Shown: positions 1 through 11,063, numbered from the stretch's first letter. The stretch: 64,000 bases of DNA from Ryuthela nishihirai (GCA_038380435.1 JAWZYU010000001.1:15542001-15606000), one strand, 5' to 3'. Numbers and translations: made by a program. Notes: generated by a model from the letters alone, not told the origin.

Positions 1-228
1 ATAGTGCATTTTAGAATTTAAACAGTCGCCTTGCCTAAAATCATACATCGAATTTAATACTGAGAAAGAAGAGAGGCGAGAAATGATTTCGAAAAGGACT
101 ACTTCAAATTGATGAACAATGCAATATTTGGGAAGACAATGGAGAACTTAAGAAACCGTGTGAAAATTGAATTAACTCAAGATAAGAAGAGATTCCGGAA
201 ATTAATCGCATCACCTGCATTTCATCAA
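1..228 (+). pseudogene. Inverted duplicate of Polinton PolB motif-B segment
   Basis: Read on the plus strand, this stretch encodes the PolB region around motif B (KLMNNAIFGKTMEN near 108-150), ending with SPAFH. It is a near-identical inverted copy of about 1440-1210, where the same coding sequence is on the minus strand. Small differences include an altered codon after QSP and a different base after the IEFNT stretch. The first nine bases match the complement of 1488-1496, so the arm lost roughly 50 bases relative to the main copy. It is a rearrangement product within the Polinton remnant. Confidence 0.8.
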
Positions 229-275
229 CAGTCGCCTTAGCTAAAACTTCTGAAAAGTTTTAGCCAAGGCGACTG
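229..275. repeat. Short hairpin built from PolB codons
   Basis: The bases from cagtcgccttagctaaaact to the mirror sequence ending ggcgactg form a near-perfect stem of about 20 bp with a loop of a few bases. The stem sequence is the FKQSPWLK coding stretch of PolB, also present at 18-38 and 1399-1424. It marks a fold-back junction at the end of the inverted duplicate. Confidence 0.75.
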
Positions 276-522
276 TTTAAATTTAAACCATTTACTGACA
301 GTGAGACGATTTTTACAGAACATACAAGTCTTTATTTAAAGAAATATCCCATTACGTGCTACAGGTTTCTCCAACACAGCAAACTTTATTCCTGAGAAAG
401 TGAAGATTGAACTTCCCAGTTCCGTACAACAGCAATGAAATTCGTACAGGTTTGTTTTGGAGATAAAAGTTAGTGGGAAGAAATGTTTTTTCTCCCGTTT
501 TCCGCAAAAAATCTTTGCATTT

Positions 523-1460
523 TCAACGACAAGAGATCTTCTGAAAAAGGGTTGCTGTAAGAATTTCAACAGCTTTATAATGTCCATAGATCAAAGTCTC
601 ACATCCATTAGCAAGTATAAATTTTTTATTATCATAAGGGCAAAGCCCTGCTTTCGTTGAAGACACAGTGTAAATACGATGACGATGACTCTCGGTTTTT
701 ACAGCACTGACTGGCGGCATAAATTTATTTAGCAGACAGTGTTCGTAATCTGCATAACATATTTAATTTTTAATGATTTTCTTCGGCACACCTTTAGCAG
801 CTTTCTTTTCACCAACTGTACTCCGAAGACTATACATATTGGAGCATAAACCAATAAAACATTATTCTGGTACACCGAGGAATTCATCTTTAAATTTTCC
901 CAGTGCTTTTTTATTTCGCGTATCACACAAAAACTGCTCTACTGGGTAATCCGAAGTATCGAAAAGGTCGGCATGATCTTTCGTATCTTCATATACATCT
1001 TCTGTTTGTATCTCGCAGAAAAGGAGTCAGTATCAGTGAACAATAATTTTGTTCTGTTTCCATACTTACGCACGCTAAATTCATAGTGAAAGTTATACAT
1101 CAGAGTTTTGCTGATGTCAAGTATCGAGAATCCTGCGTAAATAGGCCTGTTAAGCTTCAGTTTCTTGTGTTTTGACTGTATATAGGCTATATCATTATCA
1201 AATACTTGGAAGGCATGAAATGCAGGTGATGCGATTAATTTCCGGAATCACTTCTTATCTTGAGTTAATTCAATTTTCACACGGTTTCTTAAGTTCTCCA
1301 TTGTCTTCCCAAATATTGTATTGTTCATCAATTTGAAGTAGTCCTTTTCGAAATCATTTCTCGCCTCTCTTCTTTCGCAGGTATTAAATTCGATGTATGG
1401 TTTTAGCCAAGGCGACTGTTTAAATTCTAAAATGCGATGGATATGTTTAAGCTGATGCCA
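523..1460 (-). pseudogene. Polinton PolB palm and C-terminus (motifs B and C)
   Basis: On the minus strand, motif B (YFKLMNN..FGK) lies near 1345-1305. The catalytic motif [10 protein letters not shown], lies near 1045-1025 with both aspartates kept. The extreme C-terminus at 720-523 contains the typical HRHRIYTV and YGHYK stretches. Between motif C and the C-terminus the frame shifts at least once (near 900-720). The polymerase would copy the transposon genome from a protein primer. Family resemblance is strong, but the gene cannot make the protein as it stands. Confidence 0.8.
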
Positions 1461-1585
1461 AGAGCTAAATACTGCTTTAGATTTCGATAATGCACTATAT
1501 AGTTCTTCTTTGCGTATAAATTAGGAACGAGTTTCGTTGATTTGTCTGAAACAGCTAATCCTAGATGGGAAATCAGTTCACAACA

Positions 1586-2111
1586 TTAAGGCGAGAGCAA
1601 TTGTGCATCAATCTGAAATTTATCTGCGGCTAATGGGTAGTCATGCATATTGTGAAGCGGTGCAGGATAGTCTAAATCTACTTCTAATATGTAACCTGTT
1701 CCAGAGTCATCAGTCACTATGGTAACGTCAAAACTGCCCAGTTTTTTTCTGTCAACCCAGTGAAAGTCAGTCACTGGGAGATACTGAGACATAGCCCAAC
1801 CATATAAATTATTAGCGTCTAAATATATGATGCATTTAGGGAGCAGAAGTGGATCGTATGTGTCTAGATATTTATTGTTCGCTTTGCTATACTAATTGCA
1901 AATTACGGAAATGCCGCCACAAATGCCTCTCATCGGTGAGAAAGTCCATTTCTAGATTTGTCATCTTCAAATACGCTTCCCATGCTAATCCAGGATCGGT
2001 ATAGATATGGCAAGGATCGATTTCATAATATTCAATACATAACTTTCTGAAATGCTCAAACACATCGACTAGTAGAAGCACATCACTCTTGATATACAAA
2101 TTATGGTACAC
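1586..2111 (-). pseudogene. Polinton PolB motif A and exonuclease III region
   Basis: Two minus-strand pieces. 2111-1887 begins with YHNLYIKSDVLLLVDVFE, which holds the Exo III tyrosine and aspartate of family-B proofreading domains, followed by the GLAWEAYLK stretch typical of Polinton polymerases. 1792-1586 contains YILEVDLDYP, the palm motif A with its metal-binding aspartate. Between them, about 1880-1800 still encodes the linker, but out of frame. The piece links the exonuclease part to the palm. Confidence 0.8.
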
Positions 2112-2733
2112 TCATAGATTTGTCGCTTTAAAATCATTCCGCACTTTCAAAGCATGATTGTAATCTTCTTCTGCTAACATCTCTTCAGTAAGCTGGTTAT
2201 AAAAAGCTTCACGTGGTGGTAATTTTGTATCCACAAACTTGTCACAGCTGTGGATATAATCATACGGATACACACCTTTTCTCATCAAGAAAGGCGCCAG
2301 TTCAGGTTCAATATGTTCATTCAGAATTTGGAACTCATTTGCAGGTAAATTACTCACCAGTTTCTCTAGCGATGTGCTTAGAAACTGAAAAGAATCCAAA
2401 AAAATGTAGGTTGCCTAGAAAGAAAGCTATATATTTTTCCATATTGTTAGGAATGCAGTTAATTTTTCGATTCTTTATCTTCCCAATACTCTGGATTATT
2501 AAATGACTATCATATCCTCTCAGGTTATGAATGACGACTGGAATCTTCTTTCCAGATTTTAAATTCAAATTACACGCGTCAAGTGCGGCTCCTCGAAACT
2601 TTCCCGTATAATGATCATGATTTCTTACTCGATCTCTCTCCAAGGGATTCTTGCATATATGACATTTTAGAGCATTTTCGTATAATTTTTGTTCTTCATC
2701 GGACAGGCACATAGCAACATTCTGCCTCATCAA
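2112..2733 (-). pseudogene. Polinton PolB exonuclease II region
   Basis: The reading frame at 2733-2350 has a CxxC...HDHYTGKFRGAAL stretch followed by HNLRGYDSHLI, the Exo II motif with its asparagine and aspartate. It is continued in another frame at 2399-2112 with KGVYPYDYI and LPPREAFYN, both characteristic of Polinton and related polymerases. The frameshift falls within about 2350-2400. This is the 3'-5' proofreading domain. Confidence 0.82.
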
Positions 2734-3341
2734 TTTTGAATAATTTCTTCTTCCTCTAGAAAATACTTTAAAAACTCCTCCATAACATTCGGGCCCCTAT
2801 AAATCGTGGGAGGTTTGTAACTATGCCCATCAAGGTCCACAACCACATAAGCAAATCCAAATGCTTCATGTTTAGCTGTAATTGTAGTGTGAGAGGCAGT
2901 TGGGTTAGGGAGGCATGTATCTACTTTTTCTAAAAATGATTCGAATTCAGCATAGATCACATCAGGTAGAGGGAGCTGAAATCTGAAATTCGTAAACTTC
3001 AGACACTTCTCTTTTTCACTTGGCAGCTCTATTTTCTGAGGGCCGTGTTCTTCACAGAAGGTCATATGCTTCTTTAAAATAGATTCCTTCGAAAAACGTG
3101 GTAAACAATAATCGCAGTAAAAACCCATGAATTCATGGCTAGTAAGGGAACTTAGAAGTCTACTCATATTCCTAATGTAGCAGTAATGTCTCTTTTCCCC
3201 AACTGATAAGAGCATGAGATTAATATACCGTTTAGCTCTCGGTGATGTAATGTAAAGAGGGAATACTTCGTTCTCGTATCCAAATGCATTGATAAATATC
3301 CCATTCATCTGCTCAAACTTTGGAATTTGCGTTATAGTCAC
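2730..3341 (-). pseudogene. Polinton PolB N-terminal exonuclease domain with zinc finger
   Basis: A 203-codon open stretch. It starts in the conserved IPKFEQMN / FGYE block. A C2HC finger follows (YCDYC, then H and C about residues 76-96), then HGPQKIELP, and the Exo I motif reads VIYAEFESFLEK near residue 130. Family members normally have Asp-x-Glu here (YADFES), so the first metal ligand is changed to Glu. It overlaps the next piece (ending 2733) by 4 bases with a frame change. It belongs to the same gene as the flanking minus-strand pieces. Confidence 0.83.
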
Positions 3342-3344
3342 AGG

Positions 3345-3955
3345 ATAACAAGGCTTGAGACGTCCAGTTCACTTTCCATATGTTGATAATGAGTCAGACG
3401 ATCAGCATTCTTTTAAACTGGATGTAAAACAGCAAGTGGTGACCAAAGGAAACATTAAAAAAGGAAACAAAAACAAGAACATAAAGGAAACATGAACAAG
3501 AAGTTACATTTTCTGTTCTTTGTTGCGCACATTAGCAATTAAATGCTTTGTTTGTAGCTCTCGTGGTACAGGGGGATATAGCTAGAGCCACCTTGAGGTG
3601 CATATTTTCCAATTTTCACTTCAGCGAAAAGAATTTCATCTAAAACCCAGCCACTCTGGGAACCTTCATATTCTTCACAGGAAACTTTCCCTTTCTCATA
3701 GGACACTCGAAGGTCGTTCTTTAAATCTGAATCTGGAAGACTTGTGATCCAGTTACTCCTAAAGAAAGGAGTACTATATTCATTGATGGAGGGGCTGGGT
3801 TTTCGGATAAAACGAACTCTCACCACTAAGTACCACTTGATTGTCTGCTTCAAGTGCAATTCTTCGTGTAGAAAGGCGTCATGTTCATTCCGTGAATCAT
3901 CAAGGAAAACAATCAAATCACGTCTCGTCTCCTCATTAGCCATCAACTTCCGCAT
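3345..3955 (-). pseudogene. Conserved domain upstream of Polinton PolB
   Basis: The 138-codon frame at 3955-3539 carries IKWYLVVRVRF, TPFFRSN, SGWVLDEILFAEV and GGSSYIPL. These match the domain that precedes the polymerase in many arthropod Polinton proteins. Its molecular role is not established to my knowledge. Downstream, 3538-3345 is degraded. It begins like the conserved 'N..N.DQKCFLWS' stretch (here NVRNKEQKM) and rejoins the polymerase frame at PVTITQIPKF near 3360. The coding link is therefore direct, but broken by stops. Confidence 0.7.
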
Positions 3956-3957
3956 TG

Positions 3958-4380
3958 ATAAAATGTCAGCGAAACGTCAAGAGTCGTCTTCTTTTTTCAT
4001 CATGCTCATTCCTCTTCTTTTTATTTTGCAGACATTCACCATCTATAGAACGTTTCCTCTTCTCATTTATATGATGTGGACGTCGGATATGCAGCTCATA
4101 ATTATCTTTTTTACTAAAAGTCGTCCCACAAACTTTGCATTCAAAGGAGAAACTACTCTAATGAAAGCTTAGATGTCGCTCGAAGTTATCTTTCCTTGCA
4201 AATGTTACTGTACCAGCCGCACAATGGAAAAGCACTCCTTTGTCATGAGATTTCATATGACGGTTCAAGCTTCCAGGATGAACGTAGACTATTCTGCAAT
4301 CTTTACACTCATAGTCTGCAGAATCAGCATACAAACGCGTTGGTACTGGATTTCAGCACGACATAAATGACAATATTCGC
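3958..4380 (-). pseudogene. N-terminal C2H2 zinc fingers of the Polinton PolB locus
   Basis: The reverse strand encodes successive C2H2-like fingers. CKDC...HMKSH lies near 4325-4255, FHCAAG...RHLSFH near 4240-4170 has lost one cysteine, and FECKVC...YELHIRR near 4145-4080 is intact. A basic KKKRNEHDEKRRR tail follows near 4040-3990. At least one stop separates fingers 2 and 3. Zinc fingers ahead of Polinton PolB suggest DNA or RNA binding, which is inference. The finger region runs directly into the domain at 3955. Confidence 0.65.
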
Positions 4381-4503
4381 AACTTCACTTCCTTTTATAA
4401 CCTTGCTCGAAGTCACTCTAAAATAAAATTTAGTGTGAATCAAATACCGATACACTCAAATTTTCATCGAACGTTTAATTGCTATATCGGAATAAAATTT
4501 AAT

Positions 4504-4712
4504 ATACCCGTCCCGTGGACGAGTGGTTAGCGCGCTTGGCTACTGATCAAAGGGACCTGGGTTCGAGTCCCGGGTAAAGCATAGATGTATGTGTCGTTTT
4601 TCTGCTGAGGTCTCGTCATCCTCTCAGACCTTCTACTATGGTATATAAACTTACAGGTTCCTGTCAGACCTCTGTGGCAGGCTGCTGCTTGAGGGGGTAT
4701 TTATTTATTAAT
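4504..4712 (+). mobile_element. tRNA-headed SINE (family A, working name)
   Basis: The head has an RNA polymerase III A box (gtggacgagtggttagcgcg, 4515-4534) and a B box (ggttcgagtcc) 31 bases further on. The body follows, with ctgaggtctcgtcatcctc and cctgtcagacctctgtggca. It ends in a short TATTTATTTATTA tail. The body reappears inverted at 32110-32200 and as a fragment at 7864-7903. The anticodon arm does not fold cleanly, so this is a SINE head and not a working tRNA. Confidence 0.7.
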
Positions 4713-5732
4713 CACCATATGGTGATGGGAAGAGGGGCAGAGATATAGATTCGATAACGCCAATCTATAAATTCATCGCAAATTGTCCCCCGAAAAATAA
4801 TCAAAGTTAATAAGGTTGAAAGTAATTGTATCTGCATTCATAATAATCATTTTCATTAAACTAATTAGGCACGAAAAATAAAGATTTCTAATGTACTTAA
4901 GTTAGCTAGACAAAAAAAAAAAGCGCAACGAACTCTAATTAATAACGGTTAACAGTTTTCAATTACATTCAAATGACACATGCAATACTTTATGGCTTCC
5001 CCCAGTCCCCATTGACACAGGGTTGGGTAAAGGTTTTACGCTAAATAATACGAAACACTACTTTTTCTAAGGTATAATGGGAAAGAAGTTAAAATGCTTC
5101 TGTTTGACTCACAAATTCCCTTATGTACCAGTATCACTATGTTTTCCGTGTAATGAAAATTAAAGTTTTATTTAGAAAAATATTAATATTTGCTAGTATC
5201 TATTCTAAGTTTTTTCTATATATATATACGTATATATTGTTAATATATATATAATATATTTTTTTAACCTTAAGGCACAATATAAGAATATTTGTACTAA
5301 GCAGTAATTCTTAAAGCTAATTGTTTCGAAAATATCCAGTATGAACACTCGAATACACTAGTCACTTGCTGCAATTAACACTGTGATTTTTAATTGTTTT
5401 TTTTATATGTAAACTATTTAAGGCAAACATATGCCACATCACCATGCTTATGTCGAAATGTATTTTACGACTGTGTGCGAAATCCTTTTTCCATAGTCAG
5501 ACAGTGTAGAAATATCAAACCTGAATTATCTGTATTGCGTACATTAACATTAAGATACCCCCAAAATAGATACTCCTAAAATAAATTTACATTTAAATTT
5601 ATTTTAGCATCTACATTTTATGAAACACTACCACAATAACATTTGAAGGACTCTAAAATTAAAATGAATAAATTTTAACTGCAAGCTAATAACTATCACA
5701 AAGTCAGAATCTGTCACATTTGAAACGTATTC
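4713..5732. other. Unassigned AT-rich DNA
   Basis: I see no supported gene. It holds AT-dinucleotide runs near 5217-5262 (tatatatata repeats) and no recognisable element. Confidence 0.6.
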
Positions 5733-6038
5733 GGGATTCATGCTGCAAGCTTACACTGAGTCGTAATAAATACAATCCCTAACCCTACCATCTGTAAGTG
5801 CGGTGACCACATCGCCATGCTTTCTGAAATTTACATTAAACTCAGAGATAAAAACTACTAGGGATTCTGGGGTCAAATTTATAAAATATAACCTTGAGGA
5901 TCGTCGGCTGCAAGGTGAAAGTAAGTTTCAGAAAGCATGGCGATGTGGTCACTTGTTTCTTATCTCACTGCACTTACAGATGGTCGTGTTATGGATTGTG
6001 TTTATTAGGACTCAGTGTAAGCTTGCAGCATGAATCCC
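5733..6038. mobile_element. MITE with long terminal inverted repeats
   Basis: Both ends carry an inverted repeat of about 105 bp. The left begins gggattcatgctgcaagctt and the right ends with its complement. The arms also share the block around ccatctgtaagtg and gaccacatcgccatgctttc. Only about 90 bp separate the arms, and there is no coding capacity. The arrangement is that of a non-autonomous DNA transposon. The superfamily cannot be assigned, because no target duplication stands out. Confidence 0.7.
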
Positions 6039-6166
6039 TAATTTTAAACATTCTTTAACTAGTTTGATGCTGGACATGATTAAGTAATTCAATTCAGTAG
6101 ACAAGCATATTTTTAGGATTTACTACAACATTGTTTATTAGATAAATATAGAGGAAAAATTGTCAT

Positions 6167-6238
6167 TAGCCGGGTGGGATCTGAACCCACGATCTCCTGA
6201 TAACATGTCAGGTGCTCTGACCGCTGAACTACCGGCCG
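6167..6238 (-). tRNA. tRNA-like gene, probably a pseudogene
   Basis: On the minus strand the sequence folds as a cloverleaf. The D stem is GTTC/GAGC, the anticodon stem CCTGA/TCAGG, and the T stem GTGGG/CCCAC with loop TTCAGAT. The A box (tagttcagcggtcagagcac) and B box (ggttcagatcc) are good. The acceptor stem pairs at only five of seven positions. The seven-base anticodon loop is CATGTTA, which puts A at position 33 where tRNAs have U; read literally the anticodon is TGT (Thr). These faults suggest a pseudogene or SINE-type head without a body. Confidence 0.5.
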
Positions 6239-7314
6239 CCGAACAATCATCCTCTATTAGTGGCTTTAAATATTATACCATAGAATTAATCATTGGAAAT
6301 GTAGCTACAGTTCTTTCTCGTTGTGACACCAACATTCCAACAGGTCTGCTCTTGGTCGTGGTAAAAACTAGAAAGAGCGAGACAAATGCGAAATCGTGCT
6401 CATCGTGAGATTCTTTGTCCAACCTCATTTGTGCGGCAAAAAGCTCAGTGGGACATCCGATGATGTCGTGTCTCAGTTCCATTGGTAACCATTATCGTGT
6501 GATGTGCACATGCCGAATGGCATGATACATGTGAAAGGGGCAAAGAAGTTTAGCAGGGGTGAGCCAGCGAAAATTCTGGGCCTTCCTCTCGACGAACAAG
6601 CATGTCTCCTTTGCAACAGTCAGCATGACGATTTCAAAAATATTGGGAACAGGAAAGAAAATGGCTATCTATTTCCAGGAATAGTGTCAAGTGAAGGCTG
6701 CAGGACAAATGTCGGACTGGCATTCACGAGCATGCGGGTACGATAAAATCAGCCTGATTATAAACACCCCATCAGTGAAATCAAGCTGGAAGTGAAACTA
6801 AACAAATTGGATTACATACATGCTAGGAGCGAAACTAAGCAGGACTGCGAACACGCTACCAGTGCAACCAAGCTTATGAATTCTGTATACGTCTTTCGTT
6901 ACTTCAGCGTAAGATCCAATATTAATGAATAATTCCAGTCTCGTATAATAGTGATGGATATTGCGATGATTGTGTACTGAAAATAAATACGTTTATATTG
7001 TACTAAACAATAAAAGAATGTTCTACTTGATTATATAAATATTGTTCGCTTCTCTGTGTTTGGATCATCTTCTTGGCCATATTAGTGTTGCCTTCGATGT
7101 TTCACTGATGCAAAGACAATAATATTGTAGAATAAATCCATTGGCCACCTTCTAGTCTTTGTTTGCAGCTGCATGTTAATTTGGTCAAAGTATCAACTTT
7201 AGTTTTTTGTTGTAATAAAGAAAGATATCTGATTTAATGCAAAAGCTTGACTATTTCACCTATAAAACTTTTGAAAATATTTAGACAGATATAGAATGCG
7301 ATTTTAGAAACAAG
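6239..7314. other. Unassigned DNA
   Basis: A moderately GC-rich patch at about 6340-6750 has open frames on both strands (for example 80 codons at 6504-6746), but no motif or splice context that I can support. The rest is AT-rich and featureless. Confidence 0.5.
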
Positions 7315-7326
7315 AACGATATCTGG

Positions 7327-7734
7327 ATTGGGATGTTTTATCTCTGAGCAGCAATTTTTGCACACAATGGGCTAAATGGCCAAGCTATAAGGATCCCCAA
7401 GGACTCAGATAAGGTGGGAGAAGTGAACCCACTGGACAACTGTTAGGAGACAGATGGAAGCCTCCCTTGAAGGCATCCAGCATGTTCTTGAACGTGCACA
7501 TGTATTGCCCTTCTGCAAATGGAGCCATGAATTTACATCCCATCCAACGGAAGGCGGACTTTCCCACAAGACCATTGATGTCCCCTCTCTGACCAAGGGG
7601 GTAAATCTAAACATAAAATTTAGCTAACCAAAATTTAGAGGAGATAAATCTAAACATTGGCACACATGTGACTCGAACCTGGGAACTGCAGATTGCGACC
7701 CTGGTGCACTACCTATCGAGCCGACCCGATCTCC
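7327..7734 (-). mobile_element. tRNA-headed SINE (family B), full length
   Basis: This is a minus-orientation copy. The 3' part (tttttgcacacaatgggctaa, near 7357) comes first, then the body, and the tRNA-like head (complement of the B box, gactcgaacctggg) lies at 7670-7684. It is flanked by a 12-bp target duplication, aacgatatctgg, at 7315-7326 and 7735-7746. That demonstrates LINE-mediated insertion and fixes its ends. Confidence 0.85.
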
Positions 7735-7863
7735 AACGATATCTGGTTTTGATTCGTTGGAAACAAAATATGGCATTTAATATAATTTTTCTTTTAATAC
7801 ATTTAATAAAAAAACCGAAGGTATCTTTACTTCGTCGTAGTTCACAAAATGGAATGAATTTCT

Positions 7864-7903
7864 CCTCAAGTAGCAGCTTGCCACTGAGGTCTGACAGGAG
7901 TCT
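7864..7903 (-). mobile_element. Fragment of SINE family A
   Basis: The bases gcagcttgccactgaggtctgacaggag are the complement of the 3' body of the family-A SINE at 4504-4712. The next SINE is inserted immediately beside it. Confidence 0.55.
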
Positions 7904-7915
7904 ACGTTTAGTAGT

Positions 7916-8212
7916 TGGGTTGTTTGGGTTGTTTTACCTCTGAGCGGCACTTTTTTGCACACCATGGGCTAAATGGCCAGGTCACATGGACCCCGAAGGC
8001 TCAGAGAAGGTTGGGGGAGGGGACCCACTGGAACAGCTGTTGGGAGACAGATGGTAGCCTCCCGTCAAGGCCATTAAGCGTGTTCTTTAACGTGCACAGG
8101 GTATGGCTCTTCCGCACACGGGGCCACGGCTTAACGTCCCATCCGACGGACGGCGGCCTTTCCAAGCTCAGCGGTGTCCCCTACTGACCGTGGGCAGGGC
8201 GGGGAAATTTTG
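7916..8212 (-). mobile_element. SINE family B, 5'-truncated
   Basis: A minus-orientation copy from the 3' end (tgggttgttttacctctgag) to the middle of the body; the tRNA head is missing. A 12-bp target duplication, acgtttagtagt, flanks it at 7904-7915 and 8213-8224. The truncation is therefore original, from incomplete reverse transcription, and not later loss. Confidence 0.85.
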
Positions 8213-8224
8213 ACGTTTAGTAGT

Positions 8225-9130
8225 ATAACAAACTATAGAATAGATCTATGAGAAAGGCGAAACGTTTGTGCCACTGAGTGAGGAATTATTGGAGAAGGTG
8301 TCGCTAGTACGTGCAATTCGGCAAACTGGAAATGGCATTGGAGTTGATTATGAGACTTCGCGTTAATCTGCTTACCAAAGTACTTAGATAAGTAACAGCT
8401 TAACAGCAAGAGGCAGCCATCAAAGTTACAGCTTAGGGCGTAAATTATGAAAGTAACAACTTTTTTCGCTAAGAAGGGTAAAAGGTTTTCTTTAGTTTTT
8501 TGCCAAATTACTTGCAAGCATTTCTTATTAAAAATCCTATACACTACTTAATATTAATAAAATCCGATGCACTAATAAATATTAATAAAATCCGAATACT
8601 ACCATTGCTCTGTTTTCCATAATTTCATGAGAATGGAAATTCGCTTTTGTTTTATCCCTAATCGCCAGTGCTAGCGATTAGGGAATCGCCAGCACTGCAT
8701 TTTTAATCACCTACGAGAGGGGGCGCCTGTGATTTTTCTCCTTCGTGGTGCGACTATTTTACTTTAAATATTTTGGATTTCAGTTATTAAAATTAGCAAT
8801 GTTTAGAAGAAAAGACTTAAAAAAACTGATTAACTTTTAATCGGTTTTTCTTAAGTGTGAAAATAAAAGCAATATATCATTGTGTAAACTGTATCACTAA
8901 GCAATCATTAGTCAACAGTTTTTGAAAATAAATTATTTTCCAGGGGTATTTTTGCAGTAAATAAGTAAGGTCATTAAACTTTCCTTTTGAACGTTCTGAG
9001 CACAAACTTTCCCAAAGACCAATTACTGGAAATAAGAAGAGAATATCCTGTTATCGGATGCATTATGCGAATGGTCTCTCATCACTTCTGCGAAACGGTG
9101 CTTCAGCCAAAGTGGCTTGTAAGCAGATTA
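8225..9130. other. Unassigned AT-rich DNA
   Basis: No gene or element is recognised. A small inverted motif, cgccagtgctagcgattagggaatcgccagcac, lies near 8660-8695. Confidence 0.5.
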
Positions 9131-9414
9131 TCACGAATTCAGCTATCTATTATAATGCCTTCGACAGCATCAAAAGCTTATAAAGCTGTTGACTTAGTAA
9201 ACTTAAAACAATTTTCCTAATTCTGTTTCTGTTTTAAAAGGACTGATGCAACTACGAATTTACGGAAATTGCTCACGAACTCAGTAATCTACTATAATGC
9301 CTTCGACAGCATCAAAAGCTTATAAAGCTGTTCACTTAATGAACTTCAAACAATTTTCCTAATTCTATTTCTGTTTTAAAAGGACTGATGCAACGACGAA
9401 TTTGCGGAACGTGC
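9131..9414. repeat. Tandem duplication, period 142 bp
   Basis: Two adjacent copies begin at 9131 and 9273. They share tcgacagcatcaaaagctta (9161 and 9303) and the ttttaaaaggactgatgcaac block. Divergence is low, so the duplication is fairly recent. Confidence 0.85.
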
Positions 9415-11063
9415 TTCGTTAGAGACAGACTACGAAAACTACTGCTATGGAAATAAGATTTCGGGATAAACAATAACGGAGATACAAAAATAAGCTTTTA
9501 AACAAAAGATAAGGAATGCATTAAAAAGACATAAGATTTTCATAAAAAAAAACTCTACCACATCACAGTTAAAGTATTTGTCGCCGGATCGAAGATGTCT
9601 AGGGTAGAAAACCAAAGTAAGACGTAATTATCTTTTTAAACGAGTTTTCAAACACGGGCTAATGTTTTCCCTTTGTAATCCGTCCGTATGTTCTTCTGCA
9701 GGTTTTGGAACAAAAGTTTCTCGCTTCTTTGGAACGTATCTCGGTCTCAGTAACTTTGTATATTATTTATTGCAAAAATATACTTATTTTTGTCAAAATG
9801 ATTATAATTAATAATAAAAAATGTTTAGCGGCATGCATTTCTCTTTAAATGTCTTGTGATGCATCAGACAACTTTTTTTTCTCAAAATCAGTCTGGGCTC
9901 AACAGTTGTCCAAATGGTTCAAGCTCGGGCGGACTCGGTCTCAATAACTTCGTGCACGATCTCGAAAATTTGAGTCCGAACTCATCTCTAAGAGTTACTA
10001 ATAAAAGAGTACTATTTCCATATTCCGAATCATCTATTAGTGAGAATTTCTGCGGTTAGAGAGTCCAAAAGACGGAAAATGGCCCACTTCTTTGCTGAAA
10101 ACAATCATATTCTTTTGGATTTTTGAAAACAATTTTTTTCAAAAATCATTTTCAAATTTGAAAACAATAATTTTCAAATTTTCTAGTGGCGATGTCTTCT
10201 TCTTCTTCTAGTTAATTTGTATTGTATTGCTGCCAATGCCTCACTTTCATCACAGCTCCTTTTCGATGGCGTATTATGCTGCTAGGAAATTATTATATTC
10301 AACCAATGCAACTGGGCTGCAAGATAATCATTTCTCTTTTAAATTCAAAAATATATTTTTGATAACTTTTAGACGGAATATACTTTATATAAATAATTTA
10401 ATACTCGAAATGACATTTATATGGAAAATGCAGCATAATGTGAAGCAATCGACGCATAATTTGGGATCGCAATAGTGGCAAATTTCCAAAAGTGCAAATC
10501 CAACAAAGTCGGATTTTGCAACGTGGGAAGTACATGGGCGTAATAAAATAAGAAATAGTACTAATATAAAATTAAACTAGGGAAAGAAATTTTTACTGCT
10601 CAAGAAACAAAAGCCCATTTTAGTGTAGTTTAAGCTGTAAACTTTGCTTTTAATATAAAGGTTTCGGTCGTTAACAGATTTATAGCATACCTCAATAGCT
10701 TTAATTGTTTTCCTCCCCGAGAGTAAATTACAGCAGGATTTAAAAGAAGCTAATGGCTACAACGTGGGTCATCATTATCGCGAGATTCACAGGGGTGTTC
10801 ATTTCTTTCAGGTAGGGTTTAATACCCGTACACAGTGTGAGCACGTAAACACTTGGCACGATATACACTGGTTGACAAAATTAAGGTAACAGGGTGTTTT
10901 CATCAATATTTTAATATTAACAACATTCCCGACATATTAGAAAACGTTATATGCAAATTTCGAATATCCAATCGAAATTATTTTTACGATTACATAATAA
11001 CTGCTAACATGCAAATTATTAATGGATAACTTTCAAAAGAGATACTCTCTTGTGGAAGTGAAC
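9415..11063. other. Unassigned AT-rich DNA
   Basis: I found no supported gene. At 10865-10888, cactggttgacaaaattaagg resembles a Tc1/mariner-type MITE terminus, but no partner end was found. A short open frame at about 10747-10893 is not supported by anything else. Confidence 0.45.

Larger units (their letters stand above)
1..4380 (-). mobile_element. Polinton/Maverick DNA polymerase region, decayed
   Basis: The segment holds pieces of one protein-primed family-B DNA polymerase gene read right to left. N-terminal C2H2 fingers lie near 4.3-4.0 kb, a conserved upstream domain at 3955-3539, the exonuclease at 3341-1887, the palm at about 1800-950 and the C-terminus near 540-720. Frames change repeatedly, so it is a pseudogene. 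Polintons are large self-synthesising virus-like DNA transposons whose polymerase resembles those of adenovirus and phi29-like phages. No terminal inverted repeat or integrase is visible, so the element is partial, and it runs off the left edge of the window. Confidence 0.85.

Noticed and set aside
4504..4582. Functional tRNA gene
   Set aside because: Pol III boxes are good, but the acceptor and anticodon arms do not pair and a SINE body follows directly.
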